Part shown: positions 57,030 through 64,000 of the stretch, one piece after another
How positions within the stretch are numbered: the first letter of the stretch is position 1
Layout: each line of letters opens with the position of its first letter
From: Neckera pumila
Lineage: Eukaryota > Streptophyta > Bryopsida > Hypnales > Neckeraceae
Assembly (NCBI GenBank): GCA_963969595.1
Contig: OZ018418.1
Coordinates: 1,369,001 to 1,433,000 of the forward strand
Reading direction: 5' to 3'
DNA length: 64,000 nt
Made by a program: the position numbers and the translations under genes
Notes under the pieces: generated by a model
What the model saw: only the letters and a program-made list of their open reading frames with translations
Told to the model about the DNA's origin: nothing
The model's database searches: none

Positions 57030-58595
57030 CTACACAACAGAGTCGCGGAAAATAAATTCGGGGGGCTTCATGAACCATGGTTTGTCCATGAGCGAGTCCA
57101 CCACTTGGGAACATGGTGCTCTTTTATCCACTTGTGCATGAAAAAGCTCCCGTATCTTCATTGCAAAGTACCTTAAACCATCTTGATGGGGGAATAGGTC
57201 ATGATCTACTTCAACAATGTTCTGAATCTTCATTGCTTGGCACAATTTCCCAATAGAAAATGAGTTTGATTTGACCGTATATTGGTATTGAGGTCGAACC
57301 TTTTCAAGACTTGTTGCTGAATTTTGTGGCCCATATTGATAGAACAACTCTGGAGCCACCCACCATTTCCTTGACATCAACTCATGCCTTTCAGTCTCAA
57401 TTTGATAACCGTAAGGTGAAAGGGCTCCTTCCTTAATACGACTTGCAATTCCCCATTCACAAATCCCGATGTTGATAACCTCGTCTGAATATCCAGGATA
57501 GTGGATCAAAATATTCATGGGGGACAAGTCATTGTGTAGCACCCCTGAATTGTACACGAGACTCATCACATAAACTAGGGCCCATGCCAACTTGGCCCTG
57601 TGCCTTTGATACAAAGTAATTTCTTTCTTCTGGTCATCTCAAAGTTCCTTGACCAACTTAATTTCATGCCACTCTGCATGTGCCACCACCTTGTCATTGA
57701 GCCCAATTAATTTGCGCAAATGACCTCCATTCCACCACAACGTGTATGCCTCCATTGTATTAGCATGGATAGCCAAAAATTTGATGATGGCCAGGTGATT
57801 TAAAGAACATACTAAGGCCTCTGTAGACCGTTCCACCCTCGCAGCATCCAAGTTCTGGGCCTTGGACACTTTTCCAGCAAATTGTGCAGTCGGTAGGATG
57901 GTATTCATTCCTTCAAAACATACCTTGCGCACCTTTCCATACCCACCTTGATTATTATATCTAGTGAGGGAAACTACCTTCACTGTAGAGTAGATCCACA
58001 AGACACATGATCCACCATCTTGAGACAATGCAGCCTTCAAAGCGTCCGTTTGCCAACCATACCCTCTCGGTTCACCCTTTGAAAGTTTTTTTGCTATTAT
58101 TTGCCACCACTTCATCAGCTTGCGAAACTCCTTGGACTCATCACTTTCAACATATCCAGGCACTATAGGGTGCAATTTTCCCATCAATTTTTTGGTGTTG
58201 AATATACATGCTTGAATACAATTATCAATCCATTTCTGGAATTGATCAAAGTATGTCAAATTCACGTCACCATAATCGGTGGAGTCTCTGCACTTCTTTG
58301 TAATTAGGGCCTCCAAATCCCTCTTCAATGCATCAATGCTTGGCCCTTTATTCCTCAAGTACTTGCTCTCCAAAGTTTGTACAGTTTGGCCCTCATACCA
58401 CTCCAAGCACACCTGATATGCAAAGTTTGAATAACGAGATGGAGGGTAGGTTGGATCTTTCTCGTGGGCTGTCTTTGGCTTTTTCAGCTTAGAAGAACTG
58501 GGCCCTCCTGTTGATGCACTTGTAGATATTTCCACCTGGAACCTTGCCGGTTCATCAAGATCTCTATCCCAAATGGACTTCCCTGGAGTAGCCAT
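57030..58595 (-). CDS. Gene E: protein-kinase-like gene (one in-frame TGA)
   Basis: ATG at 58595 (MATPGKSIWDRDLDEP; an upstream in-frame ATG is at 58634) opens 521 codons with a single TGA at 57639-57641, probably a former CGA. N-terminal 200 residues: no recognised domain. Kinase part: Gly loop NNQGGYGKVRKV, Lys in FAGKVSK, hinge YTLWWNGGHLRKL. After the stop: VLHNDLSPMNILIHYP (catalytic loop, HND for HRD; the Asp and Asn are present), INIGICEWGIA (place of DFG; Asp replaced, GICEWG), WWVAPELF (APE) and PWFMKPPE at the end. The altered DFG suggests a weak or pseudo-kinase. It shares the promoter module of the WCHI genes though unrelated to them. A truncated paralogue is at 38927. Confidence 0.75.
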
Positions 58596-58724
58596 GGTTG
58601 CCGCTATCGAGAACTTCAGAAGAAAAATTTGCAAAGGGTCCCCCCTACAACTTCACACCTTGGCCCACGAGCACGCATTCAGCCACTTCAAGTTAGATGA
58701 AAGCCGATGCGCAAGGCCAAGAGT

Positions 58725-59190
58725 GGCGACCTCAGATGGGGGGGGGGGAGGGGCCTTCTTAAGTACCCGCGGTCGCCCTGGGGTGCGTGCAGGTCAAGTC
58801 GCACTCCTAAGGGCGACCGCGGGTCCTATGGGGCGACTGTGGGTCTGATGGAGCGACGGCGGGTCCGATGGGGCAACCGCAGGTCCTAGGGCGACTGTAG
58901 GTCCAACAAGGCAACCGCGGGTAGGCATGGAATGGGCTTCTAAATTGAAACCATCCAGACCCGCGGTCGCCCCAGACCCGCTGTCGCCCCTTATGGCAAG
59001 AAGAATTGGACAAGCCTAAGTCTTGTTCACCCTTGTGGACCCGCGGTCGCCCCTTACCTACACTCGCCCCATACCCACGGTTGCCCTGAAGGCAAGAAGA
59101 AATGGATAGCCGTGAGCCTAGTTCTCGCCTTTCTGGACCCACGCTCGCCCCTGACCTACACTCGTCCCAGACCCGCGGTCGCCTCAAATG
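58725..59190 (-). promoter_or_regulatory. Promoter module of gene E: TATA-like box and GC-rich array with opposed arms
   Basis: GGGTACTTAAGAAGG (minus, 58754-58768) adjoins a unit ACCCGCGGTCGCC. 58810-58925 holds about seven units as GGGCGACCGCGGGTC, and 58960-59190 holds the reverse, GACCCGCGGTCGCCCC. In the outer arm units sit in a ~96-bp higher-order repeat with 'ggcaagaagaa'. The leader 'ccactcttggccttgcgc', 'cgtgctcgtgggccaagg' matches gene A and B. A G11-like run is at 58739-58750. Confidence 0.65.
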
Positions 59191-59781
59191 GCAAGGGAGA
59201 GAGTAAGGTAAGATCTCCACGAACTCAGATTGGATCTTACATTTATGGAATGTGATGTCCATTATATCTCTAATGTCAATGAAGACCAAAGTAGTATTCT
59301 GTCAACAATCTATTATTACTTTGTATAGTTAAAGGTCTTTGTAAAACCTATACTAAACCTATATAATGTATCCTATAATGTAATTCTAATGGAAAAAGTT
59401 TTGTTCTATATGTTTTGGGGGATGAATCCCCTATATATTTAAATTTTGGATTGTATTATATCTCTAGTTCTTAATGTATTTCTTGTCAATGTCACTTTCC
59501 CTATAATTCTATAAAGGTAAACTATTCAAATATTTCACCAATAAGCCAATATCAGAAAACATGTCAAACTCAATGGAAAAGTTTAATTTCCTCAAGAGTA
59601 ATACTTAAGAAGAAATGGAGTTGGGTTGGAAGATGTTTGATTTAAAACTCCAATGCATTAAAGGGGTGCCACCTTGAATGTATTTTCCTCCCTTTCTAAT
59701 ATATTTTCTCTTCACTTTCAAAAAATGAACTCCTCACTTATTGCATGAATGAATTGGTTTTCCAAATAGAATTACAATTTT
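59191..59781. other. No gene recognised
   Basis: AT-rich; no ORF, repeat or element end that I can support. Confidence 0.4.
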
Positions 59782-60450
59782 CCAGTAAATGCCCAAAGGC
59801 TATTTGAAGCCTCTATAACTTTGCCCTAATCTATGGAGAAAGCCAACATTTTGAGAAGTTTTATCATATTTTTTTGGATATCCGTACGTATGTAACCCTT
59901 CAAAGTTCAAATTAAACACGTAGAGATCACAAAAGAAGCCGAAACACGACAATATCACTTATAAGTTTGAAGTTTATAATGTTTGAGCTTGACAATGTTC
60001 AAACTATGAAAAAAAATTCAATTCACTTTTCACAAGTAAAACATCAAATTGAAGGTCGGGACTCCAAAAAAATATGAAGATTAAAGGCCTATCATGAAAA
60101 AACCCAATCAATTTGTGGCTTCTTAACCCGTAAATGCCCAAGGCCTATTTGGAGCCTCTAGGAATTTGTTCTAAATTTAACAAAAGGCCTACATTTTGAT
60201 AAACTGTATCAATCTATATTAAATTGTAGCCGTAGAAATTCAAAGTAGACATAATAGGGATTACATAGGAAGAAGAACACAAGAATATCACTTATAAGTT
60301 GAAATATTATAACATTTGACCATGACTGTATTGAAATTGTGAAAAAATTTCCATTCAATTTTCATAACTAAAACCTAAAAAAATGATGATCCAAAAAATA
60401 TGAGGTTTAAGTGCCTAACATGAATAACTGCAATAAATTTATGGCTAGTC
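59782..60450. repeat. Tandem duplication (~342 bp) of MITE family B left part
   Basis: 59782-60120 ('gtaaatgcccaaaggctatt', 'atatcacttataagttt') repeats at 60126-60450 ('gtaaatgcccaaggcctatt', 'atatcacttataagttg'). Confidence 0.65.
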
Positions 60451-61648
60451 AAAATCTACTCTACAAGGGTTTTAAATGAGTTTTGAATGTGATTTTTCCT
60501 CAACTCTTCTTGTATTTGAGGCTCATTTCTAAGAAATCTCAACACTATGAGAAGTCAAGATTGCAGTTTATACCCTTGCACAAAACCTTGTATAGAAAAA
60601 TGACTATAATTCATTATGAAGATTGGATTTTTGATACTAGAACTAGACTTCATGAATAACTTTCCAAAAATACAACCTACTAGAAATAGCAACTTGGTGA
60701 GTTTTTATTTAACCCCTAAAGTCCCAAGGCCATTTTTCTGTCAAAAATCATTCAAAACTGCTACTTTTGTTGCATTCATCTAAAAGATCAGAAAAAATAT
60801 TTTTTTTTTAGAAACTAATCGTAGGATCTTGTACTACACTTTTTACATATCATGTAGTAAAAATTTTGTGATGTTTGACCATACAGATTGAAAGATATCA
60901 ATATTCAAAGTGAAAGAAATTTTTTTTTTCAAGAAGATGCTCTAATTGCCCAAAAAACAAGACTGTCCATAACTTTCTCATTAAAATCCAAATGAAATGA
61001 ATCAAAGCTTCCCAAGTAGGCAAAAATATAATCTATAAGGAAAAAAAATTAAAAAAATTAAAATTATATTTTTTGCAAAATTTTTTTGCTGCCCCCTCTC
61101 CCCTGTTTTGAGCTTATTTGGACATAACTTTTGCTCCTGGGCACCGATTGAAATAAAAGTTACATTCCCCAAAAGCTAATAAGTTTTTCTATCTTATGGG
61201 AAAGTTTCAGAAAGTTTCAATAAAAATTGAGCTCAGAGGAACCTGCCCAAAATCCATTTTGTCTCCCGTAGGGACAATGGGACTTTAGGGGTTAACTTGA
61301 AAGTTTTGCAAACACTAGAATTAGGGGTTAAAATGTATTCTACAGTTTGTTTAAATGATCTCTAAATGTGATTTTTTCCTTCAAGTCCTAGTGTATTTGA
61401 GGGTCATTTACAAGAGCGCCCAGTAGTACGTGAAGTCAAGAATGCAATGGGTACCCTTGCACAAAAATGAAAATAGAAAAATCACTATCATTTATTTTCA
61501 AAATCGGACTTATGATATTGAAACTAGAGTTTTTGAATAATCTTTCCAAAAATATAAATATACTAAAAGTTTAAACTTGGTTACGTTTTATTTAACTTCA
61601 AAGTATGGCAAACACCAGATTTTGGTGCCTTGGGCAATTAAGGGCTGG
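60123..61648 (+). mobile_element. MITE family B, host of a nested MITE
   Basis: Left TTAA (60123-60126) CCCGTAAATGCCCAAGG. Right GGTGCCTTGGGCAATTAAGGG at 61624-61644, an imperfect inverted copy. A 250-bp part (60470-60710) is repeated at 61335-61600 on the other side of the nested element ('tgtatttgag(g)ctcattt', 'gaagtcaagattgca', 'tacccttgcaca'). Confidence 0.55.
60709..61295 (+). mobile_element. piggyBac-like MITE, copy 7, deleted form nested in family B
   Basis: TTAA (60709-60712) CCCCTAAAGTCCCAAGGCC and GGGACTTTAGGGG TTAA (61292-61295). Only 587 bp: the middle third of the 940-bp form is missing at about 60920, where 'gtgaaagaaatttttttt' jumps to 'caagaagatgctctaattgc'. Confidence 0.8.
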
Positions 61649-61734
61649 TTGTATAGTTTTATGGGGGAGCTTTGGAAAGTTTGAATTCAAATGGATTCCC
61701 TCCTATGTATATGGTGGGATTGGTCATATTTCCT

Positions 61735-61890
61735 GACTCGCGGTCGCCCCTCGCTGACCCGCGGTCGCCCCTCCCTGACCCGTAGTTGCCCCTCCCTGAC
61801 CCGCGATCGCCCCTCCCTGACCCGCAGTCGCTGAAGACCCGCGGTCGCCCTAACCCTTGCACTTGCCCAGGGCGATTTTGGGTATTAAAA
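61735..61890 (+). promoter_or_regulatory. Promoter module of gene F: GC-rich array and TATA-like box
   Basis: Six units, most 20-21 bp apart (GACCCGCGGTCGCCCCTCC) at 61735-61850, then 'gggtattaaaagc' (61880-61892). About 325 bp before the start codon of gene F. All units have the same polarity. Confidence 0.7.
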
Positions 61891-62216
61891 GCAGTTCTGC
61901 CTATTTTCTTTATCATTTCTAGCACTGCGCTCTGTCTTCCATCCCCCTTGCAGCGTCTGGATGCATGCTCGTGTGCTAGAAATTTGGGTCTTCACCCTTT
62001 ATACCACCGTCTAGGTACCCACACGCACTATAGACGTTTAGATTATTCTGTAAAATACGCTTGTTTGCATATTGTGAATGCACAAGTGTTGATGTAATTG
62101 CTGAAATTGCATTTAGGGCACGTGTGAACATAATAAAGAGTTGCAGATACACCTTTCGCATAGTGTAGCTCTTTGTTAGATTTCAACAAACTTCATTTCC
62201 ACCGTAATCTTCCGTG

Positions 62217-63809
62217 ATGGCCCCTCCAAAAGTGAAGAAGACAAAGAAGAAAGGGGATCGCCACGACAGAAATCGACGAGTCCTACTTGACCCTGGAAGC
62301 AAGGCATTTCACGGATGGTGCGTTGTGGAAGGAGATGTGACCTTGCCAATGTGCAAGACATTTGTGGGATGGTGCCACATCGACAAATTTTTTCCTTACT
62401 ATCGGCACAAGATTCATTTGAATCAAAACCTTGCAAATCTTCATTATTGCAAGGATGATGCATTTGTACAACGATGTATCGAAGTGCACCGATGGTTGTA
62501 CAGAACGGACAAAGTAATATGGAGTGAAGTTTCATTGGGCATTTGCCAAATGGTGTATGCAGAATTGGTGTTGGAATGAACAGTGGATTGGCGTAGCATG
62601 AAGGCATCAAAGAAGCTGGTCATACCAACTACCAAAGACATTCCAAGGGCACCCCTTTCAATTAATCCACGAGATGGATTGGGGCCTAAGAAGCACATTG
62701 TAGAAGGAGCGGCAGATGAAGACTACGTTTGGTCAAGCTCTGACGACTCGATGGAGGAAGATACTCTGGATCCCATTTCTCCAATGGAAGAAACAACATT
62801 GGACGAAAATACAGCATTGGTAGTATTTGAAGGAGAGAATGTAAGAGGGGACGTTCCCATGGACGTGGAACCTCTTGCAACGGTGGAACCAATGCATGTC
62901 TCTCATCTCTTAACTCATGAAGCGGAGCAACATGTGGAAGCACGCTTGAGAGAAATGGCTCAGGATGATTTCTATTTCAAGATTGAACCGGAGCCCACGC
63001 TGCTCTTAATATTAAAGTGGCATGAGGATGAAGTTGATGATTGGATTCTAGAGGTAGTTCCCCATGGAGAACCAAATGAATTGGTATACAATGAGCCTAG
63101 CAAGAAATCAATGAAGGAAAAGTACAAGGCGCAATTGAAGGATCTTCTTGCTCAAATAGAAGAAAAAAATATGGAGTGTCAGATTCTACTGGATAGGGCC
63201 ACAATAGATATTGAGACTGACGACGTGCACAATTTACAAGAACTAATAGGTGCTGGCCTCACTCATTTAGCTGTTCAACAACAAGAGATGGCCAGGTTGG
63301 AAGAGTTCTATCTAACATTCAATAAAGGGCAAGATGGAGGATCAAGTTCCAATCCAAAGCAAGTCAGAAAGAAAGAACTACACAAAATAATGAAAAAGTG
63401 TAGGACGGAAGAGATTCGGGGCAATGACGAAAGGCAAAGTTTGGAGGTAGCTCAATCTAGGTTGAATCACCTCCATTCCATGAAAGTTAAAGCCCCCCTT
63501 GTCAGGACTTTGGAGTTTGATGTGGCGTGTGTGGATGGGCAACAACAGATGTCTCCATTAGAATTTGCTGAATTGAAAGAAATGTGGGATTCTTTGAAGA
63601 TGTTGGAAGCGGAATATGAAAAGAGCATTAAATGGAAGAAGCAATACATTTCATTTTACAAAATGTTCAAGCCTTTTTTGATCAAGAACAATAGGATGGT
63701 TCCGAATTCTTTCAAACAGTGGCAAGTTGAGGAAGAGCAAGTCTTGAAGGAGATGGCCCGTGCAAGAGCAGGTCTTCAAGGAGAAGGCAGCAAAAGAGCA
63801 CATGAATGA
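62217..63809 (+). CDS. Gene F: WCHI-domain coiled-coil protein (one in-frame TGA)
   Basis: ATG at 62217 (MAPPKVKKTKKKGDRHDR) starts a 531-codon frame broken only by TGA at 62577-62579 (MVYAELVLE-stop-TVDW). The domain reads KAFHGWCVVEGD, CKTFVGWCHIDKFFPYYRHK, QNLANLHYC, FVQRCIEVHRWLYR. It lacks the PEPW motif of A, C and D. Next: YVWSSSDDSMEED acidic region, LILKWHEDEVDDW, a coiled coil (residues about 300-420; KEKYKAQLKDLLAQIEEKN), then a basic linker and a second helical region (LEFAELKEMWDSLKML-type, FKQWQVEEEQVLKEMARA). Basic N-terminus suggests nuclear entry. Closest to gene B. Function unknown; the single stop leaves open a functional allele elsewhere. Confidence 0.75.
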
Positions 63810-64000
63810 GCAATGAAGAAAGTGGCAAATAAAGTCTACAAACTCTACATGTATGTTGCTTGATTAGGGTGGTAGATTTTTGTATGACTATGTTATTTCT
63901 AAACATGTGTATATATAAAATTTTGGTATGAATTTTGGACATTCTTTTGACCATAAGTATATCAAATCTGTGTTGATCTTTCATGAATAAAAATGTATTT
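63810..64000 (+). other. 3' region of gene F
   Basis: Candidate poly(A) signals AATAAA at about 63827 and GAATAAAA at about 63984. No further ORF before the window edge. Confidence 0.4.

Noticed and set aside
22567..58595. Reassigned stop codons (TAA/TAG as Gln, as in some ulvophyte algae and ciliates)
   Set aside because: Many stops fit Gln, but TGA occurs where Arg is conserved, one TAG replaces Trp, and genes end at ordinary stops. C-to-T decay explains all of these together.
58725..59190. CRISPR-like array
   Set aside because: Units are degenerate, spacers are not unique 30-mers, arms are inverted, and the window is eukaryotic.

Overview
This is a repeat-dense, AT-rich nuclear window from a eukaryote, most likely a streptophyte plant whose sperm are flagellated (bryophyte, fern, lycophyte or charophyte grade). 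The grounds are: plant-type Ty3/Gypsy elements with a tRNA-Asp-like primer site; spliceosomal GT-AG introns; a decayed NME7/NDK7 gene, a family usually kept only where motile cilia exist; and a nonsense spectrum that fits CpG and CHG methylation decay. I cannot name the species. Almost every coding region is interrupted by stop codons, so the window is mainly mobile DNA plus a decaying multigene cluster. I found no CRISPR array, rRNA or convincing tRNA gene.

Layout. 1-13.7 kb: fragments of one Gypsy family (an extra 3' ORF followed by a ~1.1-kb LTR, twice on +), fused exactly at the LTR terminus to LINE-type endonuclease/reverse-transcriptase sequence on -, and closed on the right by an inverted partial LTR. 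14.3-18.8 kb: a TTAA-flanked MITE, a tandem duplication and the NME7 pseudogene. 18.9-21.5 kb: two copies of a module made of a 41-bp minisatellite, a SINE-like segment and a GC-rich array with core ACCCGCGGTCGCC. 21.5-30.7 kb: one nearly full-length Gypsy element on - (3' LTR, extra ORF with its own TATA box, integrase, RNase H, RT, protease, gag, PBS, 15-bp remnant of the 5' LTR). 30.7-34.2 kb: AT-rich repeats and MITEs.

34.4-64 kb holds the most interesting content. Five paralogous genes (called A, B, C, D and F here) encode an N-terminal Trp/Cys/His-rich domain with a WCHIxKxFP signature, an acidic VWS segment and coiled coils; C also has a RING-H2 finger. A sixth gene (E) is an unrelated protein-kinase-like gene. 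Each gene is preceded by a GC-rich minisatellite with the same ~13-bp core but a different unit length, followed in five of six by a TATA-like element, and in A, B, D and E by a conserved leader of about 65 nt. Thus one promoter module serves unrelated coding sequences. Between the genes lie about ten copies of a piggyBac-like MITE (TTAA plus CCCCTAAAGG termini).

The genes and the Gypsy ORFs keep their frame over 1.5-5.7 kb despite about one to twenty in-frame stops. These stops fall mostly where relatives have Gln or Arg (CAG to TAG, CAA to TAA, CGA to TGA), which points to C-to-T decay rather than recoding.
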